DNA of 64,000 nt from assembly GCA_023213395.1 (NCBI GenBank), contig CM041465.1, forward strand, positions 25,117,741 through 25,181,740, written 5' to 3'. Of this stretch, positions 52,468 through 63,689 are shown in pieces. The DNA comes from Cycas panzhihuaensis. Its lineage: Eukaryota; Cycadophyta. The notes beneath the pieces were generated by a model that was not told the origin of the DNA, ran no database searches, and saw only the letters and a list, made by a program, of their open reading frames with translations. How positions within the stretch are numbered: the stretch's first letter is position 1; each line of letters begins with the position of its first letter. The position numbers were made by a program, and so were the translations under genes.

Positions 52468-54463
52468 GGTGTCTTTTTAGAAGGGAAGAAATGAACAAGG
52501 GACTAAAAAAGTGATGACAATAAATGACTGATCACTATTTACAAATGGGAAATGTAATGAAGTAGTGTAGCAGAAAGAAGAAGGAGTGAGAATGGTTACT
52601 CAAAGATGAAGGGAGCAACTTAGAGAAAAGTCACCAACACTTGTGACAAATATTAACCTAACGCAATAGGAATATGAGAAGTACTATGATAAAAATTAGC
52701 CACTAATACTTATGGCAAATATTAACCTGACGCAGTAGGAATATGAGAAGTACTATGATTATGATTACACTATGGATCACTTTTTACAAATAAGTAAGTG
52801 ATCAATATACAAGATTATAGGCCAATGTAGAAGCTGGCATCATTGGAATTACATAACTTGAAACTCAAATGTAGGATGTGCAATCAACCCAATAACCTCT
52901 AACTTGTGTCCAACATGTAGTTGAGGTTGTTGAAGGGATGCTTAGGCTTCTAGTAGAATTAAGATGGCCTTCACCCGCAATACCCACAATTGTGCTTAGT
53001 GATGAAATCCAAGTCACAACAGAGCCCAGGTACTCCCAATCCTCACCCAGTTCACCAATGAGCAGCTATATACCTCCTCTAAAGAGTGGTATATGCATAC
53101 CCATGGCTATGATGGATATTGGATTAGGTATATTTTAATCTTATATTAAAGTTTCAGTTTTCCCAGTTGGTTATCAAGATGATCCTTGATTGAGGCATGA
53201 TGGTATGGCTAACCAAACGTCACCAATATTCTGGTTTAGTCTAGTCCCAACTTGAAACCCAAACCTCCTTTATGGCACAGCATTCTTCCAACCAAGATAT
53301 CTCAACCTTGGCGAGTGTATTAATAGGTACAAGATGGTGGAAAATAGCGTACGTGATGCATTCCTTTTAGGAAGAGTGAAAAGATTATCGAATTGCATCA
53401 AACGTACATTTAACTAAAAATAAAATGCTTGCTTGGAGTGCTTACTTGAAGTGTCTTTAGAGTGTTGAAATGAAATACTAATAAGTAAGTGAGGACACTA
53501 GATATTGCTCTGATCCATGTGTTTTTTCTCACTTTTACAATGGGCTTTTGAGCCTTATAAAAAGAAGAAAGAAATTTTCTTCACTTTTTTTTTTTTTTTT
53601 GTAAATACAAAAAAAAGCAGTCTTTATTAAATCAGCAATAACTTTCTCCCACGATGTCAAAATGGAGTGTCAATTTTTGTGCTACAAACTAGACTCAGAG
53701 CTTCATCTTTAGGAAGTGTAATCAGGTCCAAATGAGTTCTAGAAAATTTTTGACAGCCCCGCAAATTTAGGAAATTATATTTTTCTAGAATTCTTACTAA
53801 AAATAACTATTGTTGACTAAAACAACAATAACATCCTCATACGACATCCAAATTAGGTGCTAGTTTTTGTGCTGGAAAGTAGACTCAGAGCCCCATCTTT
53901 GACAATTGGAATCACTTCAATTGGATGTCTGTAGAAGATTTTTCAGACCTATGAATTTCAATAATCAAATTATATTTCTGTAGAAACTTCAGCTTGCTAA
54001 TATCTCATTAACACATGATACCATATCAAATTTCCATCATTTTTTGATCACTAGGATCCCAATATGGGAAAGGTGAGAGCATATAATGATAGATATTTTA
54101 AATGGCTCAAAATTCTTAAAAAATAATGGGTAAAACCTCCCCTTATAATCATTCTTTTAAATGCTAGAAAATTTTCGGCAGCATTTCCCCTTGTTAAATG
54201 GACAAAAAAGGGAAAAGAAAAAGAAGAATAAGATAGCATGAATGTCCAGCAAAGGATTGGATCCTTGGGCCTTACAACTCCTTGTATTATGCTTTCAAAC
54301 CTGCAAAAGCAAAAGGAAAGTTAAACAATACAAAATATTCTATCATAATAACTTGAAAATATTTTTAAATTTACTTTCACAATCTCCTTCACCACATGGA
54401 TTGTGGGGGAGAAGGAAGTGATGGCTCCATTGTAAGTGTAAGTAGGGAATATAAAGGAAGAAA
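52468..54463 (-). other. Copia-C leader with tandem repeats
   Basis: About 2 kb without a gene between PBS and gag. Contents: a 69-bp direct duplication (52632-52760; 'aatattaacctracgca.taggaatatgagaagtactatgat'). Also two and a partial third unit of about 190 bp (53632-53823, 53824-about 54000, then about 54000-54040), each with 'tttttgtgct..aa.tagactcagagc'. A T-run is at 53587-53600. Part of it is homologous to the Copia-B leader. Confidence 0.65.
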
Positions 54464-54475
54464 TCTTTGATACCA
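54464..54475 (-). other. Copia-C primer binding site
   Basis: TGGTATCAAAGA on the - strand, two bases inside the 5' LTR; it matches the initiator-methionine tRNA type PBS (TGGTATCAGAGC) used by most plant copia elements. Confidence 0.8.
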
Positions 54476-54477
54476 CA

Positions 54478-54774
54478 TGAAAAGAGTGGATATATCCTTC
54501 ATCTCCATGCACTAAACAAAAAGGCAAACATGGGAGCAAGAGAGACTTGAGAGAAAGAAAGTAGCTCTCATAAAATGGGGAGGTAAGAATGAATCTCCCC
54601 CATTGAGCTTTACTTTTATATTGAGAGAGGAAGCATTAGAGTTAGGTGAAATGAAATTACACATAATGCACATGAAAGTGCATTTCACTTAAGTGATCTA
54701 ATTTAAAGTTCACTTAAGAACCTTTTCTGAAATAATCAATTAATGTAATGACCTTATGTCATTAACCCTTTTCA
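54478..54774 (-). repeat. Copia-C 5' LTR (297 bp)
   Basis: Same length and ends as the 3' LTR. TATA box TATAAAA at 54614-54620. Adjacent AAATG (54775-54779) is the right target duplication. Confidence 0.92.
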
Positions 54775-54779
54775 AAATG

Positions 54780-57060
54780 GGGTAGTCTCAAACAACTGAA
54801 TAACCTTCTTTCCTTTATTCTAAGATCGCGAAGCTGAAGGGGTATGTTGGTTAGGGGAACCTAAGGAAGAGGATGAGTTCCTCGCACCCTTCCCTTTAGC
54901 TTATGAAGGGTGAGGATTTGGAGATCTTCCTCGGTTCTGGTTGTTCTTTTGCTAGGGATTACAATCACATTCCCCATGTTTGGGGAAGGGATCTTTATGA
55001 ATGGGCTAGTCTAGGTTGGGCCTAGATGCCCATTTGGGGGAAGAGTCGTGTTGCAGGGAAGCCTTAGGATGCTGGGCCTAACACCATGAATCATCGTAGA
55101 AGCACTCCCCATGGATGGAGTACCACTTCTTCTCAAGGGAGGAATCGAGTTTCCTTACTTGAGAGGACTGGGTGTTGTTACCCTTAGAAGGAGCAACTTG
55201 GGAAGCCTAGTGAACTGGCCTGTTAGATGTAGGGGATGAAGGAGTTTGAATCTTAAGCTCCTTCATAGTATGTTTGAATGAATGCATAGCTCAAGTAAGA
55301 GGATCTAGGGTCTTCTTGGTAGAATGAGAAGAAGACCTAGTGGGTTGCTGAGTTTTGGTTTCTCATGGTGGTGGGGGTGCCTCACGTCATTGTGAGGACT
55401 TTAGAGGCTTATAGAGTCCAGCCTAGATCTCAATGGCCTCAAGTGCCAAGCACTTCACTATAGCAGAGTTGCACGTAGTTTCGCATATCTTGAGGACTTC
55501 TACATGGACTTATAGATGAAGGGCATTGACAAAAAGGCCCCTCTTTAATTTCTTAGGTAAAGTCACCTTGGTGGAATGAAGAAGGTCATGAAAACATCTC
55601 ACAAAGTCACGATTCATTTCATTGTGACCTTGTTTAAGTGACAAAAGGGATTTCATCCCACTCTTAAATGGATGAGCTACGTCAAAGTAGTTGATGAACT
55701 CATCTATGAGCTGTTGGAATGAAAAAATAGAATGCACAGGTAGATGATAAAACCACTTAAGGGAATCACCTTAAAGAGATCTCAGAAATAGTTTTATGAG
55801 AATGTGGTCATAGGCCCAGTAGTCGATGCATACCATATAGAAACTACGAACATGCTCCACTGGGTCTTACGATGAAGTCTTATCGAATTTGGAGACTTTA
55901 GAAGGGTGAGTCAGTAAGTTAGTTCTTAACACCTTAATGGATAAGGGGGTTGACTGATAGTCCATAAAGGGACATGCCTTTGACTAGACCATTGGGTTAA
56001 TAGAAGTTACAAATATTGGCAGGTAGGTTTGCCTAAATCCTCCTTGGAGGGTTTGGTTTGAAAGGGGATGTTATCCTCCTACCTCTTAGTGAGGAGGCAT
56101 GAATCCCACATTCGAAGAAACCTGCACAGGAGCGGATAGGTGTAATGGACCCATCCCTCCTAGAGAGGACTCTCCTTGTTGAAAAAGAGCTTAAGGAAAA
56201 ATGCCTTGGGAAGGAGTTGGCCCTCCTTGCAAAGGCTCGATGTGAGGTTCCATATAGGATGGCAGGAAGGAGGGATGAGGGACCGGATTCTGCCCATATG
56301 GGTTACCCATAGGTGGCGCAACCCCATAAGGATGTAAAGGATCCACCTCATAAGTAAGTAGGGAGTTCCCTTTACCATGTCCCCACGATTGAGTAGTGTA
56401 ACTGGGAGGTACATAGAGAGAAGGGTCTTTAGGATAGTATTGGGAGTGTGTGGGGATGGACCCCATACAACTAGAAGTTAGTGGACATATGGGTCCCCTA
56501 AGTCTAGTAGGTGGCAGGTAAATGATGGTAGGAAGAGGACTAGTCATTTGACTAGATGGGGACATGCTCAACCCAAGTTAAGAAGAAGACATGCCCTGAG
56601 TGGTCCCCAAGGAATATACACCATGGGGAGAAGAGGAGGTAAGAGGTAGGCTCATCATAGGTAAGGGAGTCGAATGAGATGAGCGAAGTGAAGGAAATAT
56701 AGAAGAAGGGAGTACAACGCTTCACAAGATGTTCTCAAACCACTTGGGGTATGGTTAGAGATGGGTAGCTTGGAAACATTGGCTTAAGGCTTCTACTACA
56801 TCGGTGGGAGGGGTATGTGCCTGATCATAAGAGGTAGAAGGAGCCTCATATGAAGTGGACCTCATAGGATAATCCTGATGGGAATCACCATGGTGGTGGT
56901 AAAACTCTAAAGGAGATGAAGGCTCTACTCCATGAGTAGAGGAATGGTGAGATTGAGGGTGTGGCTAGTCACTCAGATAATAAATGGGATCTTTGCTTCC
57001 TTAGGAAGACCCTTGGAAGGAAGTAGGTGGCTCAAGGGAATCAGACACATAAGTGTGGTA
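54780..57060 (-). pseudogene. Gypsy-2 gag, N-terminal and central part
   Basis: The Pro-rich N-terminal half (56571-56191: LHPYGVAPPMGNPYGQNPVPHPSF matches Gypsy-1 residues around 10540-10600). The gag domain reads QQLIDEFINYFDVAHPFKSGMK (about 55710-55640), FVRCFHDLLHSTK and LKRGLFVNALHL. Copia-C splits the gene at 54775. Several TAG/TAA codons, as in Gypsy-1. Confidence 0.8.
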
Positions 57061-57322
57061 TGCCTAGTCTGAAAGAGATCCCTCCATGATCAGATCAGGA
57101 TCTGATGTGGGAAGGGAATAATATGAGGGCTCTTCCAACAACAGAGGTAAGCCTCATTAGCGATGTGAGAATCGTCATATGCAAGTCCTACCTATGCGCT
57201 AGAAGAAAAGAGAAACAAGGTAGTGTAGGCATCAGGGGCTGCCCAATAAGATTAAAAGGGAAAGATACCAAGAGGTAGTAGCACTAACAAGAAAGAGAGA
57301 AAGACTAATTCCCTTACTAACG
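57061..57322 (-). other. Gypsy-2 gag leader
   Basis: No start codon could be fixed with confidence; the frame upstream of about 57060 is broken. Homologous to 9496-9890 of Gypsy-1. Confidence 0.4.
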
Positions 57323-57343
57323 GGTCCCCAGTATGGTCACCAG
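57323..57343 (-). other. Gypsy-2 primer binding site
   Basis: CTGGTGACCATACTGGGGACC directly inside the 5' LTR; one base different from Gypsy-1. Confidence 0.65.
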
Positions 57344-60300
57344 TGGAATCACATCTATGGGATGGTAACTACACTTGCTTAGGATTAGGACTATCAACTG
57401 AAGGCTCTAAAGTGAAGGGGTCAATCTAATAAGTGAAAGGAAGCACCCACATAGGGCATCTGTGCATCAGAATATAGGTTTTGGACCCACAACTGGCACA
57501 CAACTTCCTCTAGGTAACTTAGTCTTTTGATTTTGGAAGGTAACACAAATGAGGGATATCCTTAGTTTCCTAAGTAACCTCAAAATAGGGGTCTTCCTAC
57601 GCTTGGATGGCTAGAAGGAGAAGGTAAGACCCAACGAGGAAGTGGATCTTTGTGGAAGATGAAGGGATGTAGATAGGATGTATGTAAGTGAGTTGTAGAA
57701 GGCATGCACTCGTAAGAGTGGTGTTGGATAACCACTTCTTGCACGAGACCAACCCCAAGTAGGGAGTGATAAGGTTATTAAGTTGGTGTATGTATGATGG
57801 GGATAAAGGAGGAGGTCTTAGGGGATGAGTCCTCCTTGAATTAACCTACCCTAAGGGAGGATTAGAGGGATAAAGAATGATGGCAGAAGAAGTTCTCACC
57901 ACTCTATATGTGAAGGAGTCTACCTCCTATGTGCAATAATGAAACGGTGTCTAATCAGTTATGTATGTAAACAAGAAATAATGAACCATATATGTATAAA
58001 AGATAACAAATATACTTTCTCTCATTTTCTATCTAATATAAATCCTTGCTCTCTTTTCACTTTAAATAAGGGAAAGGGGAAGAAAAAGAGACAAACTAAT
58101 CCTTCACACAAAATGCATGGCAATGATGCAAACCCTAGGGGTTGTATGCAATTAAACGGAAAGATGAAAGGGGATATCTCCTATCGAATGCTCTTTCCTA
58201 AAGTGCAAGCTAATGTATAAATGAATGGTGTAAGTTGGTTCCTTTTTATCTTTTCCCTTTATATTCTTTTCATACAAATGTATAAACTTAAGAGTGAAGT
58301 AGAGAAAAGGTCTACAAGAGGGAGGTGGCATACATGGAGAATTGATGTAGCTGAAATGAAGTTTCTGTCTTGCGCCACACCTGCTTCTTCTTTTCCCTCT
58401 CCCAACACATGGGTAGCGTAGGGGTTTCCTTACCTTCCTAAAGCAAAAGGGAGAAAGTAAGAAAGACAAAGGAAAAGGAACTATACAAAAGCTAAAATAA
58501 CCAAGGAAAAGGAAAGTAAAGAAATATACCCAGATTATTGTGGTTTGTCCTTCTCCGCGAATGACATAATAAACCTATAATCACAAAGGTTTTCTGGCCT
58601 TTTCAAAGGGTCTGCTAGAGTGCCAAGCAAATATATGTATACATAGAGCTATATAATACTAAGAATATTGTAAGTTAAAATACTTTAAGTCAAGTAAACT
58701 TCCAACCAAAGAACAACTCCAAATCTCCTTAAAGCTAACAACACAAGATAAGGGATGTAGACAGTTAGCCTCAAATTGACTAACCCTCTAGAAAGTGCAC
58801 CTCCACACTGCCTCTAAGTGCAAGAAATAGTAGGTTGGGGTAGCCTAATGGGAGCAAATAATAAGAGAGACAAACATCATGAAGTTTATAAATATTGTTT
58901 ATGTTACAAGTGTTGTTATCTGCAGTAAATTGCATTATTAATCAAGCCAAGACCCAAGGTGGATATGAGACACTACTTAGGGCTAGAAAATCTACCCAAA
59001 TGAGGTGCTTAGGCTTAGAAACAATGTAGTAAGGGGCTGCATACACTGTTATCCAATGCTGGCCTACTTTTAGGAGACTCCCTGGTAGCTCAAGAAATGC
59101 ACGAGTCGAAGAGAGAAAAGAGGAGAAGGGGGTTGCCCTTAAGGACCAGGCCTAGTTGGGTATGGAACCCACCTTGGTTCCTTTATCTCACTCTTTGGGA
59201 TCTTCTCCCAGCAACCTCCTTAGAGAAACTAGGAGAGGATAGGAAGATGATATGGATAAAAGGAAAGGAATGGAGGGAATGTCTCCCATATGCACTGGAA
59301 AATGGAAAAAAGGAAAGATATTCCTAATGATCTAACCTCTTATAAGGAATTCTAAAGGAAAGAAATGGAGTAAACATGAGATAATACCTACTAGACTGGG
59401 TTGGAGGAAGGTCTTCCCCTGAAAATGGAAAGAAATAATAGATCTAAGGTGCTTATAGGTGGATCCTTGGGAGAATGATGCAACCTAGAAACAAACTTGC
59501 TGAAACTGATTGAAAGGGCATGGAGGCAAAACTTGGAGTGAATCCTTGCTTGAAGAAGCTTGTTAGAGAGCCTACTACCACAGATCCAAACTGAAGAGGG
59601 TGGATCTTAGGCTGGAGCACAGGAAACTTAGGTGTTACATGGTATTCCTACAGAAAATAGCCTGTAAAAGAAGGAGAAGAGAGGAGAGTAGGTGGAAGAA
59701 GAGGAGGAAAATTAAGTTGTTTTGGGCTTTATACCTAACCCTAAGCCGAATGGATGAGTAGGATTAGTGTAGGACTTGAGGGGTGTCAAAGCCACATGGA
59801 AATTTTATGAAAAATAATAGATTTTAAAAAATGTTAAGTGACAGTCACCCCATGATAAACTTCACGGTATTGCGAAGTTTACCACGGTACTGTGACATTT
59901 GCTATGATGCGGTGACAAAGAGAAAAATAGGGAAAAAAGGGCATGCTTAGGAGCCCCAAAAGAGGGTACCCCAGGCCTAAGAGGGGTTGGCCCTCTGTCC
60001 AAGTGGTTGGGGATAGTCATATGAAGAGTATGACCTAAACCAGATGGGGTATCGTAGCAGTGGGATTCCCAAGAAATTAATAATTGGAATAAAGATGTAC
60101 CAATCACACTTAGTGGGGTGTCAAGAACTACAATGTGGTAAGGGGGTATGACGGATCATACAGGCTGAGTGATGCTTAGGTTAATATAGAGGTGTATAGG
60201 AGGGTTATGGAGTGCCATAGGGATGCATGTCCCATAGATCATCATAGGCTGAAAGAGTATCAAGCAATATGATCAAGCAACAGATGCAAGGTGATCACTT

Positions 60301-60438
60301 GAATGTGTCAGTTAGGCATGCAGTAAAATGATGCTTTTGTTTACCTTTATATAGAAGTAACAAAGGTAAAGGCTAGAAGCATACTTGCACTTACTTGAGT
60401 CAACTTGACAAGAACCCATTCCCGGTAGCTGGGAAATA
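57344..60438 (-). repeat. Gypsy-2 5' LTR (3095 bp)
   Basis: On the - strand it begins TATTTCCCAGCTACCGGG (ancestral TG) and ends AGATGTGATTCCA. TATA-like TATAAAG at 59727-59733. GGTACC-type strings at about 59860-59925. Followed by the right target duplication GATGG (60439-60443). Confidence 0.88.
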
Positions 60439-60443
60439 GATGG

Positions 60444-61160
60444 CTAGGTATCAAACTTAGGTTGTTGATATTTAGCTTTCTGTTACTGTTACACTTCAAC
60501 TTCTACACTATTTGATTTTAGAAAGGGAGATTCATCAAACACAACATCTCTATTACTAGTGATTTTATGGATAGTAAGATCCCATAACCTATATCCCTTC
60601 ACACCATCTCTATCACCATAACCAACAAAGATACATCTCTTAGATTTTAGGTCTAACTTTGAATGTTGACTTTTATTAGTCAAGGCATAAGTATCAGAAC
60701 CAAAAACTTTTGAATTTGAATAATCACATAGATGTCTAGTTCATACCTCTTTAGGAATCTTGTAGTCTATTATAACTAATGGTGACTTATTTACTAAATA
60801 ATAAGCTATTTGAATAGCTTCTACCCATAAGCCCTACTCTACTCCTACATTACTCAGCATGCTTCTCACTCTTTCTAAGAGTGTCATATTCATGTGCTCA
60901 TCTATTCCATTTTGTTGCAGAGTATAGCTAGTAGTCTTATGCCTTTTGATCCAAACTTCTTTGTAATAGTTCACAAACTCCAAAGAGTTGAACTCATCTC
61001 CATTGTTAGATCTTAAATACTTTATTAACCTACTAGTGCTCTTCTCAACCAGAGCCTTGAACTGCTTAAACACACTAAAAACTTTAGATTTCTTTTTTAG
61101 AAAATAGACCCATAGCTTTCTAGAGTAATCATATATAAATGTGACAAAGTGCAATGATCC
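60444..61160 (-). pseudogene. Tork-D integrase, C-terminal part and post-integrase segment
   Basis: From MHFVTFIYDYSRKLWVYFLKKK (61154) through STSRLIKYLRSNNGDEF, where the second catalytic Asp is Asn. The catalytic Glu is kept in NGIDEHMNMTLLERVRSML (about 60915-60860). Then SKRCIFVGYGDRDGVKGYRL (about 60640-60580) and NRDVVFDESPF. The first Asp (IHSDVW) is intact near 61190. The Asp-to-Asn change inactivates it. Confidence 0.82.
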
Positions 61161-61369
61161 TCCATAAGATATTGGAAAGGTTGGTTCCCATACATCTGAA
61201 TGTATATAATTCAGAATACCTTTACTAGTGTGACTCCCTACTTTAAACCTAAGTCTACACTACTTTCTAAAAACATAATATTTACAAAAAGTCAAATCTA
61301 AAAGCTACAAGTTAGGAAGGAACTAATGGTTTATCAACACATTAAGTCATCTCTTACTCATGTGCCCAA

Positions 61370-61960
61370 GTCTCTGATGCTATAATTGAGTTGGATCTTC
61401 TACAATCTTTGATGCTATAGCTACATGGATGAAATATATAATTCTCACCAAAATATAAGGGTTTCCTTTCTTTAAGGCTTTCATAACAACCAAGGTACCC
61501 TTTGACACCTTCAAGACTCCTTCATGACATGTGTTCCTATAACCACCAGAATCTAGATCACCTAAGAAAATTATATTTCTTTTTAGATCAGATATATGTC
61601 TAACTTCAGTTAATGTTCTCACTACACTATCTAACATTTTAATTTTGATGCTACTAATGGCCATTGTATTATAGAAATCTTCGTTTCCCATAAGCATATC
61701 GCCACCATCAAGAGGTTGGTACAATGAAAACCAACTCTTGTGTGGACACATATGGTGTGAAGCACCTGAATACAATAACTAATGATGATGATAATAGAAA
61801 ACATTACAAGCAACCAAGACATTATCATCATTTGTACCTTGATTCAACTCCACTTAATTAGCCTCCTTGGAAGGATCTTCCCTTTTCTAGAACTCCTTCC
61901 TTTTGTAGTAATCCTTATTAAGATGACCTATCTATCAAACAAATAAGAGAATTTGTCACC
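61370..61960 (-). pseudogene. Tork-D nucleocapsid, protease and GAG-pre-integrase
   Basis: GHLNKDYYKRKEF (about 61937-61890) is a zinc-knuckle remnant whose terminal Cys is Tyr. Protease LYSGASHHMCPHKSWF (about 61775-61730) has Tyr for the catalytic Asp. LDGGDMLMGN and LYILVRIIYFIHVAI-like residues continue to the GAG-pre-integrase. Some stops, one TAG in HHH.LLYS. Confidence 0.78.
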
Positions 61961-62126
61961 TTAAAGAGATGATTTACATTAGATAAATCAAGTACATATA
62001 TATATTTAATATAATGTAATTGATATAAATAAAGATGATATGTGTCATACACTGATCCATACCTACAAGAAGAGGGAATATGACCCTCAAGGACATAACA
62101 TCTAGATGAAACATTATATTCTAATA
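61961..62126 (-). repeat. Putative Copia-E 3' LTR or its start
   Basis: On the - strand, TATTAGAATATAATG (ancestral TGTTGGAATATAATG, a common copia LTR start) at 62126 follows a purine tract AAGAGAGGA (62127-62136). I cannot place the other LTR end; the stretch is AT-rich with 'atatatatat' near 61998. Confidence 0.45.
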
Positions 62127-62159
62127 TCCTCTCTTAATGTTTCATCCTTTCAATCCCAA

Positions 62160-63680
62160 TTTGTCTCTGAGGACTATAAACTTGTCTTTATTAAGAGGTT
62201 TTATTAGAATGTCTATAATTTTCTCATTTGCTGAGCAATAAACTAGATCAATTTCTTTGTTTTACATCTTTTCTCTTATATAATGATGGTGCACCTCAAT
62301 ATATTTTATTCAGGTATTAAGAACTAGATTTTTAGTTAGCTTAATTACACTATGATTATCATAGAAAAGTGTTGTTGGTTCTTTTTGTTGCTAATCCAAA
62401 TCTGATAGAGTTGTCTAAGTCATACTACTTCACAAGTTGTGCTAACTGTTGATTTATATTCTACTTCTATAGATGAAAGAGTAAATGTTTCTTATTTTTT
62501 ATTACTCTAAGAGATTATAGATGATCTAAGAAAGAAGCAATGTCCACTAGTTAACTTCCTTTTTTCTTTGTCTCCAACTTAATTTGACTCATAGTAACCA
62601 ACTAATTTTTCTTGCTTATGTTTTAAATACATAAGTCTTAAATTGATAGATCCCTTTAGGTACCTAAGAATTCTCTTTAATGCTTTCTAATGTCTGATCT
62701 TGGGATCCTATATATATCTTGAAACTATACATATGGCATATGAAATAGCAGGTTTAGTAGCAATAAGATATATGAGACTACCAATTAACTACCTGTAGAG
62801 AGTTCCATCAACACATTGTTCATTTTCACTTGGAGTGAGATCACAACCTACTTTTATAGATGTGACATAAGGATTACTTTCTTCCATTTTGAATCTAGAT
62901 AGTAGATTCTTAATGTATCTGCTTTGAGATAAGAAAATTGAACATTTTTTTAATTCTATTTTAATCTCCAGATAGTAGTTCAAAAACCCTAAATCAGTCA
63001 TTTCAAATCCTTTTTTAAATTGGGCTCTTATATTTCCAATTAATTTAGTATCACTACCTATGAAAATAATATCATCAATATAGATAGTGATGATTATAAT
63101 CAAACCTTATCTCCTTTTGGCCTATAGGTTGGAATTTGAACTGCATCTACAAAATCCATTCTGGATGAGGTATTTATCCAACTTAGCATATCAGGCTCTA
63201 GGGGCCTATTTTAAACCATACAATGCCTTTTTAAAATTGCATACTAAATTTTCTTTACCAGGCTGAACAAATCCTTCAAGTTATTTCATATAAACCTCTT
63301 CTTCAAGGTCACCATTTAAGAATGTACTTTTTACACCTAATTGATAGATTTTCAAATTATTTTGAGCTACTAAGGCTATTACAACTCTTATAGTATCTAG
63401 TTTAGCTATTGGAGATAAAGTTTCTTTGTAGTCTATTCCATGAGTCTAAGTGTAGCCTTTAATAACTAGCCTTGCTTTGTACTTGCTTATTTCTCTATCT
63501 ACATTTTCTTGGATTTTATACACCCATTTATAATTAACTACTAGTTTCCTTGGTGGTAGATGTGCCAAATCCTAAGTCATATTTTTAGTTATTGATTATA
63601 TTTCTTCATTCACGGTAGCTTCCCATTCTTTGTGATCTTTAGCTTCTTTGAATGACTGAGGTTATAGATTGGTAAAGAGA
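62160..63680 (-). pseudogene. Copia-E reverse transcriptase and RNase H
   Basis: RT: the best part is the open frame 63103-62789 with the catalytic YIDD box (IYIDDIIFIGSD, about 63067-63100), MTDLGFLNYYLEIKI and KNLLSRFKMEESNPYVT. Upstream, LVVNYKWVYKI-like and KYKARLVIKG-like strings mark the RT N-terminus (about 63560-63460). RNase H (62700-62170) retains IEVEYKSTVS, LVYCSANEKIIDILIKPLNK and FIVLRDKLGL. Several frameshifts. Confidence 0.72.
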
Positions 63681-63689
63681 GCATGAGGC

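Larger units (their letters stand above)
47182..54774 (-). mobile_element. Copia-C: full-length Ty1/copia element (7593 bp)
   Basis: Two LTRs of 297 bp each, PBS, long leader, gag, protease, integrase, RT, RNase H, tandem-repeat tail and polypurine tract are all present on the - strand. It is flanked by CAATG (47177-47181) and AAATG (54775-54779), a 5-bp duplication with one mismatch. Joining the flanks restores Gypsy-2 gag without gap against Gypsy-1 (near 11975-11995). LTRs differ at about 16 of 297 bases. It is the youngest layer I can order here. Confidence 0.93.
36518..60438 (-). mobile_element. Gypsy-2: Tat-type Ty3/gypsy element interrupted by Copia-C (16.3 kb plus insert)
   Basis: On the - strand: 3.1-kb 5' LTR (57344-60438), PBS, gag (split by Copia-C), protease, linker ORF, RT-RNase H, integrase, spacer, remnant of the antisense gene (+ strand), archaeal-type RNase H, polypurine tract, 3.1-kb 3' LTR (36518-39627). 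Same family as Gypsy-1. It keeps pol but has lost the plant-mobile-domain part of the antisense gene. It is inserted in Tork-D with a perfect 5-bp duplication. LTRs differ at about 23 of the first 195 aligned bases. Confidence 0.92.
60439..61960 (-). mobile_element. Tork-D: right fragment (integrase, protease, gag end)
   Basis: The copia sequence resumes exactly where Gypsy-2 ends. Reading right to left: nucleocapsid remnant, protease, GAG-pre-integrase, integrase and post-integrase segment. It joins the RT fragment at 36517. The upstream gag and 5' LTR are missing from the window; Copia-E sequence begins shortly to the right. The right edge is approximate. Confidence 0.85.

Noticed and set aside
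54464-54477. tRNA-like match at TGGTATCAAAGA
   Set aside because: It is a primer binding site next to an LTR. No tRNA gene cloverleaf surrounds it.
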